Source: Thermoplasmata archaeon (GTDB taxonomy: Archaea > Thermoplasmatota > Thermoplasmata > Lutacidiplasmatales > UBA184). Taken from it: a stretch of 11,614 bases of DNA. Within the stretch, counting starts at the first letter, position 1. The number at the start of each line of letters is the position of its first letter. Made by a program: the position numbers and the translations under genes. The stretch lies in the NCBI GenBank assembly GCA_030043855.1, contig JASHWW010000180.1, positions 1-11,614 of the forward strand, in the 5' to 3' direction. Positions 1 to 5,566 of the stretch are shown one piece after another. The notes under the pieces were generated by a model. The model was not told the origin of the DNA. It ran no database searches and worked only from the letters and a program-made list of their open reading frames with translations.

Positions 1-1
1 C

Positions 2-712
2 GATCTGGTGATCTCCCTCGCGTGGTGGCGGTCCGGCTCGGCCGCCCGCTTCGCGCCGCTCGCCGAGGGGCTCGAGCGGCTGTTCCGCGCCGCCCGGGAC
101 GCCGGGGTCCGGCGGGTGCTCCACCTGAGCGTCCCGGACGCCCCGGCCGACCTCGAGGCCGGTCTGCCGTACCTCCGCTACAAGCGGGAGGTCGACCGGG
201 TACTTCGGACGGACGGGCCCGATCACACGATCGTCCGCCCCACGATGCTGTTCGGCCCGCGCGACAAGCTGCTCACGGTGATGTTGCGGACGATGCACCG
301 GTACGGTCGGTTCCCGATGTTCGGCGATGGGGCGTACCACGTGAGCCCCCTGGCGGTCGAGGATCTCGCCCGGATCCTCCGACGCGAAGCGGACCAGGGC
401 GGCCGGCGGGTCGTCGACGCCGGCGGCCCGCGTCGCTGGGAGTACCGCTTCCTCACGGATCGCATGTTCGCGGCGCTCGGCCGAGCGCCCCGCTACGTGC
501 GATTCTCCCCCCGCGGAGCGGTGCGTCTGGCCCGGTTCCTCGAACGGATCGGTTCCTCGGTGCTGTACGCGTACGAGGTCGAGTGGCTCTTGGACGACCG
601 GCTCGGTCTTGCGCCGTACGAGGGACTCGAGCGCCCGCTCTCCCCCGTCGAGCCGTTCCTGGACTCGGAGGCCGCCCGGCTGCAGGGCCGGACCGCCTCG
701 GCGCACGGGTAG
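2..712 (+). CDS. NAD(P)-binding NDP-sugar epimerase-like protein (5' truncated)
   Basis: Predicted atypical short-chain dehydrogenase / NAD-dependent epimerase family protein (NmrA or NDUFA9-like branch), presumably a cytoplasmic NAD(P)-dependent oxidoreductase or sugar-nucleotide enzyme; substrate unknown. The frame is open to the window edge (first readable residues DLVISLAWW), so the N-terminal Rossmann glycine motif lies outside and the GTG at position 8 is probably internal. Visible signatures are a Y-x3-K pair in YLRYK, followed by the extended-SDR strand with IVRPTMLFGPRD, and then VSPLAVEDLARIL, which matches the 'hpV.v.DvA' segment of these proteins. The C-terminal portion, with the run YAYEVEWLLDD, resembles the cap region. 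About 236 residues are visible. The stop is followed directly by the promoter of the next gene. Family assignment is fairly safe; the reaction is not. Confidence 0.8.
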   Translation, partial: DLVISLAWWRSGSAARFAPLAEGLERLFRAARDAGVRRVLHLSVPDAPADLEAGLPYLRYKREVDRVLRTDGPDHTIVRPTMLFGPRDKLLTVMLRTMHRYGRFPMFGDGAYHVSPLAVEDLARILRREADQGGRRVVDAGGPRRWEYRFLTDRMFAALGRAPRYVRFSPRGAVRLARFLERIGSSVLYAYEVEWLLDDRLGLAPYEGLERPLSPVEPFLDSEAARLQGRTASAHG

Positions 713-720
713 GTTTATCC
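713..720 (+). promoter_or_regulatory. TATA box for the HsdR_N-like gene
   Basis: The sequence gtttatcc lies in the 32-bp gap and begins one base after the upstream stop codon. Its centre is about 28 bases before the ATG at 745, the spacing expected when transcription starts at or just before the start codon (leaderless). There is no Shine-Dalgarno-like sequence before this ATG. The promoter supports the ATG at 745 over longer in-frame extensions into the upstream gene. Confidence 0.6.
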
Positions 721-744
721 CCGCGTCCTTCCATCGTGCGTCCG

Positions 745-1671
745 ATGGAAGCGGTCGACCTGAGCCGGCGATTGAACGACTTCGCCCAGGTCGCGGGCGA
801 GGTCCTCCGCGACGTGCGCGACGTCACCGAGCAGCAGATCCGCCACTGGATCGTGAATCCGTTCCTCGTCTCGCTCGGTTGGGACCCGCACGACAAGAAG
901 CAGGTCTACCTCGACTTCCCGGTCCCCGGCGGCAACGCGCACGTCGACTACGCGCTGTTCGGCGCCGAGGGGCAGCCCCGCCTCTTCCTGGACGTCCGGG
1001 ACCGGACGGCCAGCGTCTCCGACGTCGGCCCGCTCGGCGACCAGGCGAAGGAAGCGAAGGTCCCGCTCGTACTCCTCACGAACGGCAAGGAGTTCTCCCT
1101 CTGGTTCATCACCGGCTCCGACGCGCCCGCCCCGCTCTTCGTCTTGCCGCTCGCCGACCTGGCGGACAACTCCGAGAGCCTGCTCGGGTTGACCGTCGAG
1201 TACCGGCTGAGCGACACCGGCGTGCAGCAGCTGCGCCGGGCCGCGATCCGACTGGCCGTCGTGCAGATGCTCGAGGAGAATGCGGAGAAGACGTTCGATG
1301 CGCTGGTCGACTGGGTCCAAGCGCAGGTCTCCCCCGGCGCCCTCGACGACACGACCGTCGAGGCGATCCGGGACGCGACGCTGCTCTGGCTGACCGAGGA
1401 GCACCTCACGCTGCCGGCGTTCCAACCGAGCGACGGCAAGCGGCACCACGACCTCCGGCCGACGACCGTGCACGACTGGGAGCCGTTCCCGCGGGGCCCG
1501 CCCGGCACGTTCCAGTACAAGTACGACACCTCGAAGATCCTCGACCTGCGCCAGGGGTCGAAAGAGGTGCGCGAGCAGCTGCGGGTGCAGGGACTCCGGA
1601 CCCCGACCGCGACCAGTTTCGGCGGGTTCTACCACGCGCTGCGCAAGCGCGCGGGACTGGGCGCGAAGTAG
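745..1671 (+). CDS. HsdR_N-domain nuclease-like protein with degenerate catalytic motif
   Basis: A 308-residue protein resembling the N-terminal domain of type I restriction enzyme R subunits (HsdR_N, PD-(D/E)xK fold), without the helicase/translocase part. Visible landmarks: T28-E29 followed by the IVNPFLVSLGWD stretch (residues 36-47); H66-V67-D68-Y69-A70, matching the conserved 'vDYal' that supplies the first catalytic Asp; LFLDVRDR (80-87) where the family has an 'iExK' motif; Q100-A101; and LLTNGKEFSLW (110-120), typical of the fold. The expected E-x-K reads D83-V84-R85, so cleavage activity is doubtful. Residues from about 200 on are not recognised; the C-terminal tail is basic and could bind nucleic acid. 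No methylase or specificity subunit is adjacent. It converges with the QueA-like gene across an 18-bp gap. The domain call is good; the function (orphan nuclease, inactive DNA-binding protein or defence remnant) is open. Confidence 0.75.
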   Translation: MEAVDLSRRLNDFAQVAGEVLRDVRDVTEQQIRHWIVNPFLVSLGWDPHDKKQVYLDFPVPGGNAHVDYALFGAEGQPRLFLDVRDRTASVSDVGPLGDQAKEAKVPLVLLTNGKEFSLWFITGSDAPAPLFVLPLADLADNSESLLGLTVEYRLSDTGVQQLRRAAIRLAVVQMLEENAEKTFDALVDWVQAQVSPGALDDTTVEAIRDATLLWLTEEHLTLPAFQPSDGKRHHDLRPTTVHDWEPFPRGPPGTFQYKYDTSKILDLRQGSKEVREQLRVQGLRTPTATSFGGFYHALRKRAGLGAK

Positions 1672-1689
1672 GAGCCGCGGGCGCCCGGC

Positions 1690-2739
1690 CTACCCGGCCA
1701 TCGGCGCGGGTCCGCGCCACAGCAAGTGGCTGTCGCCGAACTCGTGCCAGAGGTACGGCCCGTCCAGGGCGACCCCGTACGACCGCCGCACCATCTCGGC
1801 GCCGACCACCGAGGCGAGGAGCTCCAGGTGCGTGGAGCGCGACTCGTGGAACCCCGTCAGCAGACCGTCGACGGTGTGCACCGGTCGGCCCGCGTGCAGG
1901 TAGAGTCGGGTGAACCCCCGCGCGGACCGGAGTTCGCCGCTGGCCGCCGCGGACTCCAGCGCCCGGACCACGGTGGTGCCGACCGCGACCACGCGACCTC
2001 CGGCGCAGCGGGTGCGGGCGATGGCGGCGACCGTCGCCGCCGGTACTTCGAACGGTTCCGGATAGAGCGGGGCCGAAGGTCCCGCGTCCCCGTACTCGAG
2101 GCTCGACACTCCCGCGTGCAGGACGATCGGGGCGAACCCGACCCCCCGGTTCCGGAGCTGCCGGACGAGTCGTCGCGAGAACGGCCGACCCGCGCTGGGC
2201 ATCTCCGCGCTGCCGGGAATCCGTCCGAAGACGGTCTGGTAGGCGGCGAGGGGGTAGTCGTGCGCGAGGTAGCCGTACCGGATCGGGCGACCCGCGCGGT
2301 CCATCGCGCGTCGCAGGTCGGAGGCGATCGCGAGGTACGAGAGCCGCGGGATCGCCGGGTAGGGGGCGACGACGCGGGCCGGAACGCCTCCGACCTCCCA
2401 TCGGTCGCCGACCTCCATCGGGACCGGGCCGGGGTCGCCGAATCCCCACCGACTCTCGACCAGCCAGAGGCTCCCCCCGTAGTGCGTGGAGGCGTGCACG
2501 CGAAAGGCGCCCGGCGGCCCGGTCGCGGGAAGACTGGCCGGGAGCGTCGCGCTCTCGTTGACGACCAAGAGGTCCCCCGGTCGGAGGATCTCGGGAAGCC
2601 GGTCGAACCGGGCGTCCGAGTCCCCGTCGGGATCGGAGACGAGGAGCCGGACCTCGTCGCGTCGGACGCCCCGGTCCTCGGGGGTCCGGTCGGCTCCTTT
2701 GCCCACCGGGACGACGCGGTGGAGATCGAACCCGCTCAT
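1690..2739 (-). CDS. QueA-like S-adenosylmethionine:tRNA ribosyltransferase-isomerase homologue
   Basis: A 349-residue homologue of QueA, the bacterial enzyme that transfers and isomerises the ribosyl part of S-adenosylmethionine onto 7-deazaguanine in tRNA to give epoxyqueuosine. Length matches bacterial QueA (about 350). Motifs in order: DLLVVNESATLPASL (56-70, cf. 'NxTxVxPARL'); YQTVF (167-171, cf. 'YQTVY'); GSAEMPSAGRPFS (176-188, where QueA has 'APTAGLHFT'); LHAGVSSLEY (207-216, cf. 'LHVGAGTF'); VGTTVVRALES (253-263, as in QueA); GLLTGFHESRST (292-303, cf. 'LiTNFHLPxST'); and EFGDSHLLW (333-341, cf. 'SYGDAM'). The fold is therefore secure, but the substrate-site motifs are altered. The start is set by the ATGA overlap with the upstream dehydrogenase. 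It is the third gene of the regulator-dehydrogenase-QueA operon. Archaea normally make archaeosine rather than queuosine, so the substrate may differ. Confidence 0.85.
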   Translation of the reverse strand: MSGFDLHRVVPVGKGADRTPEDRGVRRDEVRLLVSDPDGDSDARFDRLPEILRPGDLLVVNESATLPASLPATGPPGAFRVHASTHYGGSLWLVESRWGFGDPGPVPMEVGDRWEVGGVPARVVAPYPAIPRLSYLAIASDLRRAMDRAGRPIRYGYLAHDYPLAAYQTVFGRIPGSAEMPSAGRPFSRRLVRQLRNRGVGFAPIVLHAGVSSLEYGDAGPSAPLYPEPFEVPAATVAAIARTRCAGGRVVAVGTTVVRALESAAASGELRSARGFTRLYLHAGRPVHTVDGLLTGFHESRSTHLELLASVVGAEMVRRSYGVALDGPYLWHEFGDSHLLWRGPAPMAG

Positions 2740-3473
2740 GCGGGGACCTCCCAGGGGTCGACCTGGGCGCGGAACCGATGTCCCGTCACGACCGAGGGCG
2801 GTTGGTGGAGGAGCCAGGCCCAGAACGGAACGGTCACCCCGGGGAGCGGACGGTCGGAGATATCCTCCCCCGGGAACGCCGCCTGGTGCATGACCGTCCG
2901 CAGGTCGCCCGGGTCGACGCTCACCGCAACGATCCCGCGGTCCGCGAGCTCCTGCGCCATCGTTCGAGTCACCAGATCGAGCGCCGCCTTGCTCGCTCCG
3001 TAACCACCCCACCCCGGGTAGCCACCGACCGCCGCGTCGCTGGTGATGTTGACGATCCAGCCCTTCCCGCGCTCGAGCGCGGGGGCCAGATCCTGCACCC
3101 AGGCGATCGGTGCGACGACGTTCACCCGGTAGATCGCGGCGAGCCGGTCAAGGGGGAACCGGTCGAGCCGAGGGAGCGGCGACGGACCGAGCTCGCTCGC
3201 GTTGTTCACGAGCAGCCGGAGACGACCACCCCGCTGGTTGACGACCTGCCGCGCTCGATTGCGCGTGGCGGGACGGGCGACGTCGCCGACCACCGACACG
3301 ACGGTTCCGGGCCCCCGCGGCAGCGACTGCACCGCGGCGTCGAGCTCCCGACGATGCCGGGCCACCACGACGAGGTCGTAGCCTTCGCCGCGCAAGTACC
3401 CGGCGAGGACCGCACCGAGGCCCCGGCTCGCCCCCGTGACGACGGCCACCGGTCGAGCTCCGGCCCGCCTCAT
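2736..3473 (-). CDS. Short-chain dehydrogenase/reductase (classical SDR)
   Basis: A 245-residue classical SDR, a cytoplasmic NAD(P)(H)-dependent oxidoreductase of unknown substrate. All key elements are visible: the cofactor glycine motif TGASRGLG (13-20); R39 after the second beta strand, suggesting NADP preference; D64 in GDV; NNAS (90-93); and the catalytic tetrad N118, S145 (in ITSD), Y158 and K162 (in YGASK). The DPG (187-189) and T193 after strand 6 also fit. The length is typical of the family. The start ATG overlaps the regulator's TGA and its own TGA overlaps the QueA-like ATG, both as ATGA, so translation is probably coupled along one mRNA. Its position between an Fe-S regulator and a QueA homologue suggests a redox step in the same process; that link is inferred from context only. 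Confidence 0.92.
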   Translation of the reverse strand: MRRAGARPVAVVTGASRGLGAVLAGYLRGEGYDLVVVARHRRELDAAVQSLPRGPGTVVSVVGDVARPATRNRARQVVNQRGGRLRLLVNNASELGPSPLPRLDRFPLDRLAAIYRVNVVAPIAWVQDLAPALERGKGWIVNITSDAAVGGYPGWGGYGASKAALDLVTRTMAQELADRGIVAVSVDPGDLRTVMHQAAFPGEDISDRPLPGVTVPFWAWLLHQPPSVVTGHRFRAQVDPWEVPA

Positions 3474-4120
3474 GGATCCCGGCTCCGATCGCGGATCCGG
3501 AACCGGCAGACGGCGTCCCCGGCGACCACCCGGTGCGACGTCTCGACCCGGGCACCGAGCATCGACTCGAACATGCGCCGCTCCGTTTCGCACGCCTCCG
3601 GGTACCGACCGGCGATCGCCAGGACCGGACAGTTGTGCTCGAGCAGCTCGAACGCGCCGCGCGCGCGCGGCCCGACCTCCGCCATGTAGCCGCCCTCCGT
3701 ACGGATCCGGGCCAGCTCGTCGACCCGGGCCCCGAGCGGGCCCGTCCGCAGTCGCGCGCGGCTCCGATCGGCGACGTCGTGCGCCCGCTGGGTCAGCAGC
3801 TCGGAGACGGCGGTCCGCCCGAGGCGACGCTCGATGAACTCGAGCGCGCAGAGGGACATCTCGGTGTAGTTGTGCGGGAAGAGGGCCGACGCGCCGCCCG
3901 TCAGTTGGAACACGACCCGCGGGCGCCCGACCTTGCCGGCCCGGTACGACCGGGCGATCAACGCATCGCGTTCGAGCTTCTGCAGATGGCCGAGGGCCGC
4001 GGCCTTGGAGACCCCGATCTCGGCCGCGACGTCGGCGAGCGACGCCCCGGGCGACCGCTTCAGGAACCGCAGGATCCCCTGCTTCGGCGACGAGTACCCC
4101 GAGGCCAGCGTGGCGTCCAC
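3470..4120 (-). CDS. SufR-like Fe-S winged-helix transcriptional regulator
   Basis: A 216-residue predicted regulator of the COG2345 / SufR type. The N-terminal winged helix spans about 10-75: SPKQGILRFLKRSPGAS, then a recognition segment around VSKAAALGHLQKLE (37-50) and a wing with GKVGRPR (62-68). This is followed by LFPHNY (80-85), a usual linker sequence in the family. The C-terminal half has GGYMAEV (143-149), EHNCP (161-165), YPEAC (173-177), E180, and GDAVCRFRI (201-209), the cysteine-containing sensor region of SufR-like proteins. The cysteines C164, C177 and C205 are spaced CX12CX27C, consistent with Fe-S cluster binding. I chose GTG at 4118-4120: the TATA box centred near 4145 is 25 bases upstream, giving a leaderless mRNA, and longer in-frame extensions would run through the promoter. 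It heads the operon, and a dyad beside the promoter suggests autoregulation. Confidence 0.85.
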   Translation of the reverse strand: MDATLASGYSSPKQGILRFLKRSPGASLADVAAEIGVSKAAALGHLQKLERDALIARSYRAGKVGRPRVVFQLTGGASALFPHNYTEMSLCALEFIERRLGRTAVSELLTQRAHDVADRSRARLRTGPLGARVDELARIRTEGGYMAEVGPRARGAFELLEHNCPVLAIAGRYPEACETERRMFESMLGARVETSHRVVAGDAVCRFRIRDRSRDP

Positions 4121-4140
4121 GCGAGGGAGAACGCCGGGAC

Positions 4141-4150
4141 ATTTATACAC
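4141..4150 (-). promoter_or_regulatory. TATA box of the regulator-SDR-QueA operon
   Basis: On the minus strand the sequence reads gtgtataaat, the most canonical TATA box in the window. It is centred about 25 bases from the GTG at 4120. This implies a leaderless transcript for the regulator and no separate promoter for the two downstream ATGA-overlapped genes. Confidence 0.75.
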
Positions 4151-4151
4151 T

Positions 4152-4176
4152 GATTCCTTAACATATTGAACGAATC
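4152..4176. promoter_or_regulatory. Candidate operator: 25-bp dyad next to the operon TATA box
   Basis: Outer arms gattc (4152-4156) and gaatc (4172-4176) are perfect reverse complements with centres 20 bp apart. Inner bases add further matches (tt..aa at symmetric positions), so 8 of 12 base pairs across the 25-bp element are symmetric. It begins two bases from the TATA box, where the BRE/TFB contact would lie, in the gap between the regulator and the divergent 80-residue gene. A dimeric winged-helix protein bound here would compete with initiation-factor binding. The ligand is inferred to be the adjacent SufR-like protein. Confidence 0.5.
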
Positions 4177-4231
4177 GGTTGGCCGGCCCGGGCGCGAAAC
4201 GCTCGTAACCCGGCGGGGCGTGTCCGGCGCA

Positions 4232-4474
4232 ATGGCGCCCGCTCCCGATCCCGCCCGACCCCATCCCAACCCGTTCGCCGACCTGCTGGACGCGGTTCGC
4301 GACCGCCACGGCCAGATCGAACTGGAGCTCGACCGGGTTTCGGTGAAGCTCCCGCTCCTGCCCGACCCCGTCGAAGTGAGCGGCACGGTCGTCGTCTCGA
4401 TGCACGTGCGGGACCTCTCCGAGAAGGAGAAGAGCGCCCACGTCGCGCGTCGGGTCCGGCGCCTCTCCGAGTAG
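4232..4474 (+). CDS. Conserved-looking small protein of unknown function (80 aa)
   Basis: I do not recognise this family. It encodes 80 residues starting MAPAPDPARPHPNPF: a proline-rich N terminus, a helix around FADLLDAVRDRHGQIELELDR, a central beta-rich stretch (VSVKLPLL, VSGTVVVSMHV) and a charged helical end, DLSEKEKSAHVARRVRRLSE. It has no cysteines, signal peptide or membrane segment. It is probably cytoplasmic; the basic C terminus could contact nucleic acid or protein. The ATG at 4232 is preferred, but in-frame GTG at 4220 and TTG at 4166 are possible. A weak TATA-like patch around 4199-4209 would suit the ATG, whereas the AT-rich patch at 4158-4168 would leave a leader. It diverges from the regulator operon and may share its operator region. 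Codon use matches its neighbours. Confidence 0.6.
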   Translation: MAPAPDPARPHPNPFADLLDAVRDRHGQIELELDRVSVKLPLLPDPVEVSGTVVVSMHVRDLSEKEKSAHVARRVRRLSE

Positions 4475-4489
4475 GCGCCGGTTCGACAG

Positions 4490-4498
4490 GTTTAATAC
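4490..4498 (+). promoter_or_regulatory. TATA box for the small Cys/His-rich protein
   Basis: The sequence gtttaatac lies in the 50-bp gap after the 80-residue gene, centred about 30 bases before the ATG at 4525. The spacing suits a leaderless or nearly leaderless mRNA. It gives the small protein its own promoter independent of the gene upstream. Confidence 0.6.
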
Positions 4499-4515
4499 GC
4501 ATAAGTGCGCATATT
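4494..4515. promoter_or_regulatory. Imperfect palindrome at the small zinc-protein promoter
   Basis: Arms aatacgc (4494-4500) and gcatatt (4509-4515) are reverse complements at 6 of 7 positions, separated by 8 bases. The element overlaps the downstream edge of the TATA box and lies just before the expected transcription start, a position where a bound repressor would block initiation. It differs in sequence from the dyad at 4152-4176, so a different regulator would be expected. Confidence 0.4.
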
Positions 4516-4524
4516 TGGGTCGTC

Positions 4525-4752
4525 ATGCGACCCGACCCCGAATCGCGGGGATCGCACCCGTGCCTGCACCGCACCTGCGGTCACTCGGCGGACGACCACG
4601 TCGCGACGCCCGAGCTGGCCGGACCGCGAGAGACGGTCGTCTGGTGCGTCGCCTGTCGCCAGCACGAGACCCGGCGTCCCCGTCGGTGGTTCGTCCGTGA
4701 GGCGCGCCCTCGCGACCCCGCGCGACGATTGGTCGCCCGCGGCGCGTCGTAG
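4525..4752 (+). CDS. Small Cys/His-rich, probable zinc-binding protein (75 aa)
   Basis: A 75-residue basic protein not matched to a named family. Potential metal ligands cluster in the N-terminal two thirds: H11, C13, H15, C18, H20, H25, then C41-x2-C44 and H47. The pairing C13-x4-C18 with C41-x2-C44 resembles a zinc ribbon or small treble-clef finger, with the intervening residues as the loop. The C terminus is arginine-rich (about RRPRRW and RPRDPARR), consistent with nucleic-acid contact. No signal or membrane segment is seen. The ATG at 4525 is fixed by the TATA box about 30 bases upstream and the lack of an SD sequence. It converges with the VIT-type transporter across 8 bp. Zinc binding is inferred from the residue pattern, and the role (regulator, RNA-binding or iron-sulphur protein) is unknown. 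Confidence 0.65.
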   Translation: MRPDPESRGSHPCLHRTCGHSADDHVATPELAGPRETVVWCVACRQHETRRPRRWFVREARPRDPARRLVARGAS

Positions 4753-4760
4753 GGCGGCGG

Positions 4761-5456
4761 TCAGAGCAGCCCGGCGAAGTGCCCGACCAGGAAGCCGGCG
4801 AAGCCGGCGCCCAGGCCGATGATGACCATGCGGAGCCCGCTCTGCCAGACGGTCCCCATCGTCGTCCGCGCCTCGTACCAGCCCACGGCGAACAGCATCG
4901 CCGCGCTGATCACGACCGCGACGACGGCCGCGAGGTGAAGATCCGAGGCAAGGAAGAAGAACGGGAGGAGCGGGATGAACGAGCCCACGACCGTCGCCGC
5001 GAACACGACCTCCGCGCTGCGACGGGGGGCGGACTCGGGGACGGACGCGAGGTTCAGCTCGAATGCCATCATGACGTCGATCATCGCCTTCGGCTTCGCC
5101 TCGAGGCGTCGGAGCATCTCCTCGACCTCGTCGCCTTCGTACCCCCACTTCCGGAGGATCGTCCGTACCTCCTCACGCTCCAGCTCGGGGACGTCCCGCA
5201 TCTCCGCGCGCTCGCGTTCCTCCTCGGAGAGGTACAGGCTGCGGCGCGCCAACGTCGACGTGTAAGCGACCGCTCCCATCGAGATCGATTCCGCGGCGAG
5301 CGCGGCCCCCGCCGCGATGAAGATCACGTGCACGTCGCTGCTCGCTGCGACGAGCCCGAGCAGGATCCCGAGAACGTTGACGAGGCCGTCCTGGCTCCCG
5401 AGGATGAAGTCCGAGAGCAGGGTGGCGTGCGGATGGTGCTCCGTCGCCGACCACAT
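4761..5456 (-). CDS. VIT/CCC1 family iron/manganese transporter
   Basis: A 231-residue integral membrane protein of the vacuolar iron transporter family, which moves Fe2+/Mn2+ across a membrane, usually by proton exchange. The N-terminal helix contains FILGSQDGLVNVLGILLG (17-34), matching the family's 'G.nDG' with D23 conserved. Helix 2 carries ESISMG (56-61) with the metal-site Met. Next is a soluble, glutamate-rich helical segment, LSEEERERAEMRDVPELEREE and onward to about residue 138, corresponding to the cytoplasmic metal-binding domain. Three further membrane helices follow, including GSFIPLLPFFFLAS and a glycine-rich last helix (GLGAGFAGFLVGHF). The usual 'GEY' after helix 2 reads VAY here, so the metal site may be modified. 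Length is typical. The ATG at 5456 lies about 28 bases from a TATA box. It diverges from the surface protease gene. In an archaeon without vacuoles it would act in the cell membrane. Confidence 0.88.
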   Translation of the reverse strand: MWSATEHHPHATLLSDFILGSQDGLVNVLGILLGLVAASSDVHVIFIAAGAALAAESISMGAVAYTSTLARRSLYLSEEERERAEMRDVPELEREEVRTILRKWGYEGDEVEEMLRRLEAKPKAMIDVMMAFELNLASVPESAPRRSAEVVFAATVVGSFIPLLPFFFLASDLHLAAVVAVVISAAMLFAVGWYEARTTMGTVWQSGLRMVIIGLGAGFAGFLVGHFAGLL

Positions 5457-5478
5457 CGCGGCCCGCCACGCGGCCGGG

Positions 5479-5487
5479 CCTATTAGC
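5479..5487 (-). promoter_or_regulatory. TATA-like box for the VIT/CCC1 gene
   Basis: On the minus strand the sequence reads gctaatagg, centred about 27 bases before the ATG at 5456 and surrounded by almost pure GC. The placement suits a leaderless transcript. It is weaker than the other boxes in the window. Confidence 0.5.
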
Positions 5488-5520
5488 CGTCGGGTCGCGG
5501 CGCGCCGCGCTCGGCGCCAC

Positions 5521-5536
5521 CGAAAATGCTTATCTC
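5521..5536 (+). promoter_or_regulatory. BRE plus TATA-like element for the surface protease
   Basis: The purine-rich cgaaaa (5521-5526, BRE-like) precedes gcttatctc (5528-5536, TATA-like). Initiation is expected near 5556-5560. The possible GTG starts of the protease (5575, 5596) are 43-64 bases from the box centre, so unlike its neighbours this gene appears to have a 5' leader. Confidence 0.55.
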
Positions 5537-5566
5537 ACGTTCTCGCGCTGGGCCCGCCGACGCGCC

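Noticed and set aside
22..744. Extending the HsdR_N-like gene upstream in frame to position 22
   Set aside because: The extension is Arg/Pro-rich shadow sequence inside the epimerase-like gene. A TATA box at 713-720 and the ATG at 745 mark the true start.
1678..1687. Palindrome cgggcgcccg between the HsdR_N-like and QueA-like stop codons as a terminator
   Set aside because: A short, gapless GC palindrome with no loop and no T-tract; expected by chance in this base composition.
2740..3012. Extending the QueA-like gene upstream to position 3012
   Set aside because: It would overlap the SDR gene by 91 codons of non-homologous sequence. The ATGA overlap at 2736-2739 and the alignment to QueA support the shorter start.
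4121..4441. Extending the regulator upstream to position 4441
   Set aside because: It would run through its own TATA box, the dyad and the divergent 80-residue gene. The winged helix begins just after the GTG at 4120.
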